64,000 bases of DNA from Agapanthus africanus (lineage: Eukaryota > Streptophyta > Magnoliopsida > Asparagales > Amaryllidaceae): positions 517,075,772 through 517,139,771 of the forward strand of contig JASDDO010000001.1 of assembly GCA_030015575.1 (NCBI GenBank). Reading direction: 5' to 3'. The position numbers and the translations under genes were made by a program. Shown here one piece after another: positions 35,800-44,306 of this stretch (position 1 is the stretch's first letter; each line of letters begins with the position of its first letter). Under the pieces are notes generated by a model. It did no database searches. It saw only the letters and a list, made by a program, of their open reading frames with translations, and was not told where the DNA came from.

Positions 35800-35905
35800 G
35801 GAATTTGAAATACAAGGAATGTATAGTTGTTTATTCTTATAATTCTTGTGATATCTTGCTTAAGAATTCATGCAAAACTGACCTGCATGGGCCACCAACA
35901 AAACC

Positions 35906-36475
35906 TGTCACACCCCGTTTCCCAGTAGATGGAAACGGTGGCGTGGCAAGCCCGCAACGTAGTTACTATGAAAATACGTTAAGCGTAAGTAAGCAATATA
36001 ATAAGGTGTAAGAATAATAAGAGCAATAAAATTAAACAACAACTTTATTTACATTCAATTTTAAATACAACTGTCTGGAATAACAAGATACAATGATAAA
36101 AACAAATGCCTAAACAGTGGCATACAGAAATAAAAGTTAAAAAGAAAAATCATCCTTGTATTGTACGTGCAACTCTTAGTTTTAACTTCTCATTTATCAC
36201 GTTTGATTTTTCTGAAACTTTTCGATTCTCCGTATATTGCACGTGGAACTCTTGGGCTTCCGAAAAGTTAAAAAGAAAAATTATAAAAATAATTGGGACT
36301 TATGGGAATCGAACACACAGGCTATGGCACAGCAGTGTAGAGGCTTAACCAGTGAGCTACAAGTTATTTCTTACTTTTATTGAAAAAAATAACTTATAAC
36401 TCCCGACCAGGCTGAAATACCCTTTCTATACATTTGAATAAGTTACATTTGTACATGGATTTCAGAGTCGTTACA
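35906..36475 (-). repeat. 5' LTR of gypsy C, internally deleted (570 bp)
   Basis: TGTCACACC ... CGTTACA in plus view. The outer ~295 bp match the left LTR (1585-1880); the rest has no match there. No TATA box is visible, so this copy lost its promoter. The tRNA-like boxes lie at 36295-36362. No clear primer site is seen inside its edge. Confidence 0.75.
36295..36362 (-). other. tRNA-like segment in the C LTR (right copy)
   Basis: Minus strand: A-box-like TAGCTCACTGG (36349-36359) and B-box-like GTTCGATTCCC (36304-36314), about 35 nt apart. These match the internal Pol III promoter layout of tRNA or SINE heads. It is better preserved here than in the left LTR. Confidence 0.55.
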
Positions 36476-37316
36476 CTCAATCTCATATGTTGAGAAGATT
36501 ATAGAGAAATTTGGCTATAAAAATGGTAGAATTGTCAAAACCCCTTATAATCCTTTTGTAACTCTCTGTAAGAACATTAGTGGTGTCACTGTATCTCAGT
36601 TGAGATATTCTCATATCATTGGAAGCTTATTGTATCTTGCAAAATGCACGAGACTGGATATTTCGTTCTCAGTGTCAAAGTTAAGTAGATACACTAGCTG
36701 TCTAAATTGGACTCATTGGGAGGCCTTAGATAGAGTACTTCGGTACTTGAAGGGAACCATTTCGTTTGGGCTGCATTATAGGAAATTCCCCGTTGTACTT
36801 GAAGGGTACAATGATGCAAGTTGCATAGCTAGCGGCACTAGTAGCTCTGGTTGTAATGGTTGTACATGATATGTATTTATCTTGGGGGGTGAAGCGGTCG
36901 CCTGGAGGTCTGTTGAACAGACTATTCTATCTCGGTCGACTTTTGAGGCCGAGCTGTGTGCTTTGGACACTACTGGATTAGAAGCCGAATGGCTTAAGAG
37001 ACTTATGTTCGAGTTGCCTATGATCAGCAAGCCCATTCTAGCTATTTATGTACATTATGACAATATGGCTACAATTGAAAGAATTAAAAGTTCAAAGAAC
37101 AACAACAAAACAATGGGCCATATCCAAGTGTGGATCAAGATCGTCAAACAATTTGTGAAAGATGGGGTGATGGCTGTAGACTTTGTTAAGTCTAATGACA
37201 ATACAGCAGATCTCTTCACTAGAAGACTTGAGTTGTCACTAATCCTGAAATCCAGTTTGGGGATGGATCTGAAAACCCTACCTAATTCATCGACAGTAGC
37301 AACCCAACCTATCTGA
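36476..37316 (+). pseudogene. RT end and RNase H of copia F
   Basis: Starts abruptly at the C insertion inside RT. Reads EKFGYKNGRIVKTPYNP, SHIIGSLLYLAKCTRLDIS, HWEALDRVLRYLKGT, then RNase H with AVAWRSVEQTILSRSTFEAE, CALDTTGLEAEWLK, NNNKTMGHIQVWIK and SNDNTADLFT, the classical Ty1/copia pol C-terminus. One base is missing near 36488 and a TGA sits at 36867. The 5' part of F must lie left of the window. Confidence 0.92.
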
Positions 37317-37834
37317 GTGGAGATCCCATAAAGTAGGTTCAATATGTTATTAACAAGCTGTTGGGTGAATTGAACACCTTAAGATAGATTGATACTCTTG
37401 TGTCTGAATCTATCCCTTGATAAACCTGTAAAGTGTTAAATACCGCTAGTATAGTAAGAGCATTTGACTCTGATGGGATCAAGTCTTTGTGACGAGATGT
37501 GAGAAGTACATCTCTGGAGATGCCTAACTATATGAATGTGATTGTATGGCCGCAATTAAAGGAAATGAGTTATTCCTCGAATACATTCATGAATCAGGAT
37601 AAGGATGCATGGCCATAATGCATCAAAACCTAAAGATTGCTATTATAACATGTAGCATGCTGCTACCAATAAACACCACCACACTAAAAGGTCAAGTTCA
37701 AGAATCAGTTTCACTTCGTACCCGTGCTGGTAAAATTGGATAACTAAGGTGGTGGTTCAAACTGGAAGGTACCTCCACTGAAAACATGTTGCAAATAGCT
37801 TTACTACTTTTTCATCTATGAAATTGTGGGGGAT

Positions 37835-38830
37835 TGTTGGAATTAATTAGATTTGTTTGGGTTGTATTCTGTGAAGAGAAGCCTAATTTTGTTGGATTTT
37901 ATGGATGAAAAAAAGAAAAAAAGGACTTTGAGAAATGCTCTTTTATAATAGAGCTATTAGTCCCACATCGGCGGTAGAGTAGAAAAGAGAGGAGTTTAAA
38001 TAGTATAAGGTGTTATGTGTCTCAATGTGCTATTGCAAACCACATGCACTCCCTCGCTGGGCCGGGCCGGGCTCGGCTCGGGCTAATTGTCATGAGTATT
38101 CTTTTTGGAACTCAGCTTGTTTAAACTCTGATTTTTCAACTTCGATCGTTGACTGTGATTAATTTTGGCCAGATTCAATTCGAGTTTAATTGGGCAGATT
38201 TATTTTCGAATTAAAATTACCTCCTAATGCAATTAAATACAGGCCTTTGGTCTGTGCCTATATAACGTAGAAAAAAATTCTTCTTATTTCTAAAATTCCT
38301 CTGCATATCATATTTCGAGTTTTGGAGCTGTGCTATCCAAAGTAGCCTTCGAAGAGCTAGCTGCAAATGCGTTGTTGGCTGGAGTTGTCTCATACTGCGA
38401 AGATTATTGAAGTACTCAGTGTAACCAGATTGGTGGGGCGATAGTTTCTTTAAGGCCAGTCTTCAATAGAAGACGATTTAGCTCATTTTGGTAACGAGTA
38501 TTATTTTTGTTCATTTAATTTTTAGAAATTGAGCATGTTCTGTTTATTCCTGATTGGTTTGTTTTGCTTTCTTAAACTGAATCTGGATTATATAACTGTT
38601 ATGATAATATTTAATTATCTGTATGCCTATATTATTTTTGCAACAAATTTTCCCTCAACTTGTTGTAGATTTCTTCGCAAAAGGTTATTTTTGAGCTATA
38701 CAGCAGAACTCTTCTCAAAATAGATTGTACTACATGAGAAATGTGAAAGTTGATGTTATGGGTACGATACATCCAACTGTAGAAAAGATAAGTGTAGCTG
38801 CTGTCACAGCAGTAAAACTAGGGGAAAACA
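37835..38830 (+). repeat. 3' LTR of copia F (right end approximate)
   Basis: TGTTGGAATT begins right after the polypurine tract (ttgtgggggat, 37824-37834). It contains a promoter region with an snRNA-like upstream element and TATA-like box (37960-38003). No second copy is available to fix the end, which I place before the sequence change near 38830. Confidence 0.6.
37960..38003 (+). promoter_or_regulatory. snRNA-type USE plus TATA-like box in the F LTR
   Basis: GTCCCACATCG at 37960-37970 fits the plant U-snRNA upstream sequence element RTCCCACATCG. A TATA-like TTTAAATAG follows at 37995-38003, 24 bp further on. In known plant snRNA genes this pair sets RNA polymerase choice by spacing. Confidence 0.5.
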
Positions 38831-39360
38831 GGAGGTGTAAGTCCTAGGGTTTCGTGGGGGTAGAATCCATGCCAAGGTTGGGTCCGCCAATTCGGATGAG
38901 TGATGTGAAACCATGGTTTTGTAACCAAACCATATTTTGAGGTGTGTTTCGGAGGAGCGGTGTGAAATCATGGTTTTGTAAGTATGAGATATTTGGTTTA
39001 CCTAAACAATGATTTTGTAACCGTGAATTTTGAGGAAAAAATTCTATCCAAAACCATTCAATTTTAAAAAAATAAATAGGGAGGAAGGAGGGTTGGCCTA
39101 CTATTTCTTGCCCACAGCTCAAGGAGAGGTGGCAAAGCTGCCTCCTCGTAGCTTTTTCCACCGCTCAAATTGAGCTGTGGGAACAGCTTGCCGCTCTCCC
39201 GAACCGGAGCGGTGAAGCGTTGAACGGCTACACTCGGAAGCGGGGCGCTCCCCCGAACGGGAACAGCGAGTTGGTTGCAAGTCAACCACAATCCCATTAA
39301 AATATCTTAATATAAAGATCAAAGATCAAATCTTTTATCTCTCCCAACAATGAAGATGAC
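38831..39360. other. Unassigned AT/GC-mixed segment with inverted repeats
   Basis: No gene recognised. It holds three imperfect copies of a ccatggttttgtaa-like phrase (~38907, ~38965, ~39006) and a perfect 12-bp inverted repeat cccacagctcaa / ttgagctgtggg (39111-39122, 39170-39181). A short CCGCTC ... GAGCGG hairpin lies near 39190-39212. It could be a small decayed DNA transposon or flank of F. Confidence 0.4.
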
Positions 39361-39362
39361 GC

Positions 39363-39378
39363 GACCTAGATCGCGCCA
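39363..39378 (-). other. Primer-site-like sequence beside the G LTR
   Basis: Minus strand TGGCGCGATCTAGGTC, three bases beyond the LTR end. It starts TGG as a tRNA-CCA complement should and sits where Tat elements have their primer site; the tRNA is not identified. Confidence 0.5.
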
Positions 39379-39381
39379 AGA

Positions 39382-40122
39382 TGTTACCTTCCGTTGATCT
39401 GCTGATGGTGGCGATGGATGGCTGAGATTGGATCTGGAGGCTGTCGCTCCTGAAGCATGTGGATCTCAATGGGTTTGAGGCTGTGGTTGCCGAGCTACCT
39501 GCAAGGAAGTCCCGGGGTGGTTGTACCACCGAGGACCCTCCGACGGTCAAGTTAGACTAGAGATCCGAGCAGAGTAGCGGCTTAGTGGAGTCAAAAAAAT
39601 GGCTTACTTGAACCGTCTGAAGAAGGGGTTTATATATGGGTGGCAGCAGGTGAGGCAGGCACGAGAATCACGCCGGCCGTTACGCTCCCAACGTCACGCC
39701 CGCATGATGAGCGAGACCTCCCATTAATGGAGAGACATGCTCGTTAATGGGGGATCGTGGTGGCGTGGAACGTGGGATGTGGCCGGCAGAGATCTCGTGC
39801 ATGGAGAGATTCACGGGATGGCGGTTACGCCTTCAAGCAGTGTTGTTGGTCGGTCGATGAGACCAAGGAAGATGACCTCGGCGGGAGAGCTCACGGAGGA
39901 GCGGGAGAGCCGAGGTATCTTGGTTCTGCGGTATCTAGGAGACGAGCTGTGAGGCCGAGGATGCCAGTTGTGCAGGGCGCTCGAAGGCGAGCCAGCGTTC
40001 GCTCGGTAGGACGAGCGTAGGTGTGGTCTGGTCGGCCACTATAGGTCCTTTCTTGCATGCTCTGGGACACGTCATCTACCACGTGTCCTGATCTGGGAGA
40101 TCACCGATATCAAGCATCATCA
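39382..40122 (-). repeat. LTR of Tat-like gypsy G (741 bp)
   Basis: In minus sense it starts TGATGATGC after a purine tract and ends GGTAACA before a primer-like site. The U5 part has the characteristic Tat phrase CTAACTTGACCGTCGGAGG followed by TTGCAGGTAGC. TATATAAA at 39629-39636 gives a promoter. A hairpin with ACGTGTCC arms (40065-40088) lies in U3. No partner LTR in the window, so borders rest on motifs. Confidence 0.65.
39629..39636 (-). promoter_or_regulatory. TATA box of the G LTR
   Basis: Minus strand TATATAAA, with the expected start ~30 nt downstream near 39600. Supports minus-strand orientation of G. Confidence 0.6.
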
Positions 40123-40138
40123 TTAGCCCCCCACTCTC
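40123..40138 (-). other. Polypurine tract of G within a hairpin
   Basis: Minus strand GAGTGGGGGGCTAA abuts the LTR start. It overlaps the left arm of a 17-bp inverted repeat (40131-40147 with 40156-40172, one mismatch, 8-nt loop). Confidence 0.6.
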
Positions 40139-40495
40139 GTCTCGACCAGCTGACGGGTCGAGTCGAGAGTGGTTTGCCGGATCACCCGAGGTGAGCTCCT
40201 TTCCGAAGATATCGTCGGGCGTGTCTCTGGGCATTGGTTGTCTTTCCTAGATGAAGCCAGCGAATTAGGGCGAGATCCTTTGCATTAAAGAGGGTGCGCC
40301 GGATCGTGTGCACTTTTGCTGAAACGACAGACCACGTGTCGGGTGCCGGTTGGCTGATGTGACATGCCGCAGGCTTCTGGCGTCCGATGGGACGCCGCCA
40401 ATGCTCTTGCGACAGGTGGGGCGATCATGGCCGTCGAGTGCACTGAATCGTTTTGGCAGGAGTCGACCGTCGCCGCTGGATGAAGACGCCGGTAG

Positions 40496-40503
40496 CATAA
40501 ATA
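40496..40503 (+). promoter_or_regulatory. TATA-like box of the antisense ORF
   Basis: CATAAATA followed ~28 bp on by a (TC)n run (40524-40557) where transcription could start. A G-box/ABRE-like CCACGTGTC lies upstream at 40332-40340. Oriented opposite to G and towards the ORF at 40727. Confidence 0.55.
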
Positions 40504-40521
40504 GGGAGGAGGCCTGATTCA

Positions 40522-40559
<38 letters not shown>

Positions 40560-40726
40560 ACATTTTTCTCGTTCTGAGTCTTATTTGCTCGGCGCTCTCC
40601 TTTTAGGTTGGATCTTGCGTTTTCTCTTCTCGAGGACTTCTTCCCATCAGGTTAGATGTCTTGCTTCTTCTTCCTTCTGCTTCTTCTCCTTCTGAGTTGA
40701 GCCTCTTCTCCCTTTTGGCAGGACAG

Positions 40727-41784
40727 ATGGTTCGATCCCAGACTCTTGGTGCTTTCGGCGATCAGTCCTGGAGGGGGGCCGGCGGTGCGGCCTTGCCTCC
40801 GGTTGACTCGAAACCTACGCCGGATGTGCCTCCGATGGCGGGGCCACCTGCCCCGTCACGAGCTCCTGACGATTGTTCCGGCGGCGGCCAAAGGCGTACA
40901 CGGGTTCCCGAATCTCAGACGAGGGATGCAGGAGAGGGCGAAGACGGGGTTCCTCTGAAGCGGAAGAGGACGGTCTCTCATGCGCCGCCGATGGAGGTTC
41001 CGGAGGGGACTCCCATGCAGGAGGGGGACGTCCAGTTTGTGGTCCCATCGGGGCTTTCCGTTGCCGCTAGCCTTCTTGCTGGTATGGAGGAGTCGGCCGG
41101 GAGCCAGATGCCACGGGGGACCTTGAAGGCCCAAATGGCGGCTATCGCACAGGAGGCAGTTCAGGTATGTACTACCTCATGTGTTACTTCAAGCGACCTT
41201 TTCTTAGTTCGGGTGTCCTTAAGTTTCTCTGCCATTTTTCGCAAGGTCCTTCAGCACTGCGCCCTTGTTACTCGTATGGAAGCCGAGGGGGATATTCGGG
41301 CTGCGAGGTCAGCAGAAGAGTCTTCTTCGGAGGTCGAGGGTCTGTGACTCGAGCTGCGTCTGGAGAGGGAGAGGTCGATCGTCCTCAAAGCCCGGTCAGA
41401 AGCAGCGGATCTCACCGTTTCAAACTGCCAGGAGTCTATCGCCGCCTGAGTGAGTGCCACCGGGTTGCCGAGGTGGAGTTGACGGAACTGGCCGATCGCT
41501 TTGCGGCCATGAAGAGGGAGAGGGATGCAAGCAGGAGGGATGCCGAGGCGGCGCTTCAGGCGGCGGAGCTTGCCGAGATCCGAGCTAGAAAGGCGGTGGC
41601 TAATTACAAGGGGTCGGACCAGTTTTACGTCGACCTCGGCGAGGCCTCCGCTGTTGCATGGAACAAAGCTTTTGATGCCGTCAAGGAGCAGCTTCCGGAG
41701 TTTGCCGACGGTGAGCTTCGAGCTCGGGTCCCACTTTCAGTGGTCATGCCCCCGGTCGACAGTGATGAGGGAAGCGAGATCTAG
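40727..41784 (+). pseudogene. Antisense coiled-coil ORF of G
   Basis: ATG 40727 chosen because the leader before it is pyrimidine-rich and the protein begins MVRSQTLGAF. The N-terminal half is low-complexity with a KRKR basic patch. The C-terminal half is a predicted coiled coil (ELADRFAAMKRERDASRRD, AELAEIRARKAV) ending YKGSDQFYVDLGEASAVAW, a tail I know from proteins carried antisense in plant retrotransposons. An in-frame 81-bp segment 41165-41245 has GT-AG ends and may be an intron. A TGA at 41345 and a later frame change break it. The long N-terminal domain usual in relatives is missing. Molecular function unknown. Confidence 0.55.
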
Positions 41785-42109
41785 GCCGTGCTTGCGGCCA
41801 GAACTTCCCTTTTGTAATCCTTCGGGTAATTTGATAAAGACGGGGAGCGCATAATACCCTTGTAAAGACTCTTGGCTTTGTGAATAATTTTTTTTTGTTT
41901 TTGCAGTAGTGTTTGTGCTCGTATTTTCTTTTGTCGGTAAGAAATCGTATTTGCACAGCAATGCCTTCGTTTTATGTCGGTTCTTTGTCTAGCGATTGCA
42001 CATCGAGTTGAATCTGTTCGTTTTCCGAGTGTGCAAAGACCGGTGCGAAGACGGTATCTCCATGGCCCCGAAGTCGAGGTGAAGATTGCTTAGACGTAGA
42101 ACCGGATGC
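41785..42109. other. Spacer after the antisense ORF
   Basis: Plausible 3' UTR of the antisense transcript: an aataat-like signal near 41883 followed by a T-run. Otherwise no ORF or motif seen before the tandem array. Confidence 0.4.
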
Positions 42110-42726
42110 CTCTTGGTGAGGTCATGTTCCTTAGCGTGAGAGGGGCCGTAAGTGGCCTACTAAGGATGGCCGAGCAGGGTAGCTGCCTCGGGCCTCTTGG
42201 CGAGGGCTTTGATCCCTGGTTTGTTGGGGTAGGGAGCTACCAGCCAGGGATAATCGAGCAAGGGCAGGCCCGGTCGCCTCTTGCGAGGGCTTTGATCCTT
42301 AGCGCGGGAGGGGCCGTAAGTTGCACACTAAGGATGGTCGAGCTGGGTAGATGCCCGGGGCTTCTTGGCGGGGGATTTGATCCCTGGTTTGTTGGGGTAG
42401 GGAGCCACCAGCCAGGGATAACTGAGCAAGGGTGGGCCCGGTTGCCTCTTTCGAGGGCTTTTGATCCTTAGCGCGGGAGGGGCCGTGAGTGGCCTACTAA
42501 GGATGGCCGAGCAGGGTAGCTTCTCGGTGCTTCTTGGCAAGGGCTTTGATCCCTGGTTTGTTGGGGTAGGGAGCTACCAGCCAGGGATAACCGAGCAAGG
42601 GCGGGCACGGTTGCCTCTTGCGTGAGCTTTGATCTTTAAGGACGGGCTGAGCAGAGTTGCTGCCCGGTGCCTCTTGGCGAGGGCTTTGATCCCTGGTTTG
42701 GTAGGGAGCTACCAGCCAGGGATAAC
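42110..42726. repeat. Tandem array, ~168-bp units with two hairpins each
   Basis: Hairpin 1 (tccctggt ... accagccaggga) starts at 42211, 42379, 42548 and 42688; hairpin 2 (tccttag ... ctaagga) at ~42128, 42294 and 42463, with a remnant near 42628. Start-to-start distances are 168, 169 and 140 (last unit shortened). The array is cut by B at 42727. Short open frames over it are periodicity artefacts. Confidence 0.9.
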
Positions 42727-44306
42727 TGATTGATAGAGTTTTTGCGTGCTTAGTTAATTACCGCAATCAAGACAGTTTCTCTTGTAGCTAGCCGGTTAAG
42801 TACGGGTCGTCCGCAGGGAGATGGGAATCTTTTTCTATGTGCTTTAACGAGTTAAGTCCAAATGTCCAGGTTTGTTTGAGATTAACTATGTGCTAAAGAT
42901 GAATATAAAGAGAGCTTGTTAGGGTTAGGATTAGGTTAGTTTGAGATAGGAGTCGCTCGCTTCTTTCGTTGCCACTCTTAATATCGGTGTTACGGTAATC
43001 GGCAACAACGGGGATTAGCACGACTAGGAAGGAACTTGCGAGTATAAGCTAGGCTTTCCAACGCTTAGCTCCTTCCTTTTGGTCCTTGTCCGTCCGTACT
43101 TGGCTCTTAGCCTTAACCTCTGGTTAATTCAACCACAACCGGTCTCACTAAGGAATCACCGCTATCATGTAGGATAGGGTGCCATAGGGAGCGGTTTGTG
43201 GTTCAGTTAACGGGAGTCCGAATTAAGATGTTGGGCAAGAAAAGAGTGAGAGGGATTTCCTTCTCTCAAACTTTCCTTATCCTACCCTAACAAGTGAGAA
43301 AACTACTCACCCATTACAAGAAAAAGGAAAATAAAACAAAAGGAGGAAGATAGAAAGAAAGAGGTTAGAAGATTACAACTAGCTATTTGAGACCTCACCT
43401 TGGCAAGGATCAAGCTTAAGCATCATTGTTGTTAAGGATAAAGAAAAATAGAACAAGAAAGAAACAAACAACAAATAACAACAACTAGATTAGCAATTGA
43501 AAATTACAAGCAATTATAATTAACAACATCACAAGACAAGCATGATAAAGAAAAGAACTCTTTTATTCATCACTTTACTCACAAAAGCTCACTACAAAGT
43601 TTTAATGGAGAAAAGATGAAAAGAAGAAGAACAACAACAACAAATCCTAAAATCTAACACAAGAAGTAAGCACCCCTTGGCTTAGCAAGATCTGGGCTAT
43701 TTATAGGCAGGAAACAGAGAACCGAGGGCAACATTCAGGACCAACATGCAATGACCAAACTGCCCCTGAAAAATCTTCAACTGCAGAGTCAACATGGCCG
43801 CGGATCCGCGGCCTAGAGGCCATGTTGTCCGTGGATCCGCGACCATCTAGGTGAGTTAGCTTTTGGGATTTGGTGGGTTTGCCTGTTCTTCTGTTATCTT
43901 CAGTGTGGTATATATGGTTTATCAGAATCTCTTCACATTTCTTCTAGATTTTCAGCAGATCAAGAGGTGATTTGATGTGGATCTTTTGCCATGATTTCCT
44001 TGAGCTCCGCGTAGATATCTTGGATTTTGTGTTGCCATTGTGCTTTGTGCATGAAAATGGCCATCGATTTACCATTTTGTCCCTTAAACTGGTGTGTAGC
44101 AACATACGGATAGAGAGCGGAGACCCGTATTTTATCTGTGGTTGGCAGTAATCCAGAATTTGTCGCGCTTTTTCATGAATTCTACTGCTTAGAGCTGAGA
44201 ACCTGTAACCTGCAATTATCTAGCAAAACACGGATCAAGAGTACCTACCTATAAGCAATGTGATCAAAAATGGGCGGTATGAAAATGCAAAAATCTGATA
44301 TGAACA
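42727..44306 (-). repeat. 3' LTR of B (1580 bp)
   Basis: Element sense TGTTCATATC ... CTATCAATCA. The first ~530 bp in plus view match 63472-64000 with few differences. TATAAATA at 43698-43705 (minus). Perfect 18-bp palindrome GGCCGCGGATCCGCGGCC at 43796-43813, framed by aacatggcc / ggccatgtt, and a degenerate copy at 43828-43844. Distantly similar to the LTR of D. Confidence 0.9.
43796..43813. repeat. Perfect 18-bp GC palindrome in the B LTR
   Basis: GGCCGCGGATCCGCGGCC, equal to its own reverse complement. Best example of a motif also seen at 7833-7849, 7863-7882, 12456-12471, 12486-12506, 13742-13758, 13772-13791, 50514-50529, 50545-50560 and 63087-63103. Confidence 0.95.

Larger units (their letters stand above)
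1..36475 (-). mobile_element. Gypsy chromovirus C, nested host element (left end outside window)
   Basis: Minus-strand Ty3/gypsy element in three pieces (1-2430, 21098-22441, 32967-36475) separated by later insertions A and H. Reading right to left it runs LTR, gag with zinc knuckle, protease, reverse transcriptase, RNase H, integrase, chromodomain remnant, polypurine tract, LTR. The pieces join cleanly when the insertions and one copy of each TSD are removed. Its right border at 36475 cuts a copia pol gene (F), so C itself is an insertion; the expected TSD partner of ctcaa (36476-36480) must lie left of the window. The coding region carries in-frame stops and lost catalytic residues, so it is dead. 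Gypsy identity is certain; the chromovirus lineage (Tekay/Del-like) is inferred from the integrase C-terminus and chromodomain remnant. Confidence 0.88.
36476..38830 (+). mobile_element. Copia element F, 3' portion
   Basis: Oldest layer of the left nest: pol C-terminus (36476-37316), a 3' untranslated stretch (37317-37834, no ORF of note), polypurine tract tgtgggggat, and an LTR from 37835. It is unrelated in LTR sequence to E and H. The right border is approximate because the 5' LTR is outside the window. Confidence 0.8.
39382..42726 (-). mobile_element. Tat-like gypsy G, 3' portion (cut by B)
   Basis: From right to left: hairpin-rich tandem array (42110-42726), antisense ORF (40727-41784), polypurine tract (40123-40138), LTR (39382-40122). 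Tat-lineage elements are known to carry antisense extra ORFs and variable tandem repeats near the 3' end, which fits. The remainder, including any pol, must lie beyond B and outside the window. Confidence 0.6.

Noticed and set aside
41165-41245. A definite intron in the antisense ORF
   Set aside because: GT-AG ends are present, but the 81-bp segment is also open in frame, so splicing cannot be claimed from sequence alone.
42106-42471. 121-codon ORF over the tandem array as a repeat protein
   Set aside because: The unit length (~168 with indels) does not keep the frame, and later units break it; the DNA hairpins explain the pattern better.
42110-42726. CRISPR-like array
   Set aside because: Units are contiguous and nearly identical over their whole length, with no unique spacers, and the context is a plant retrotransposon.
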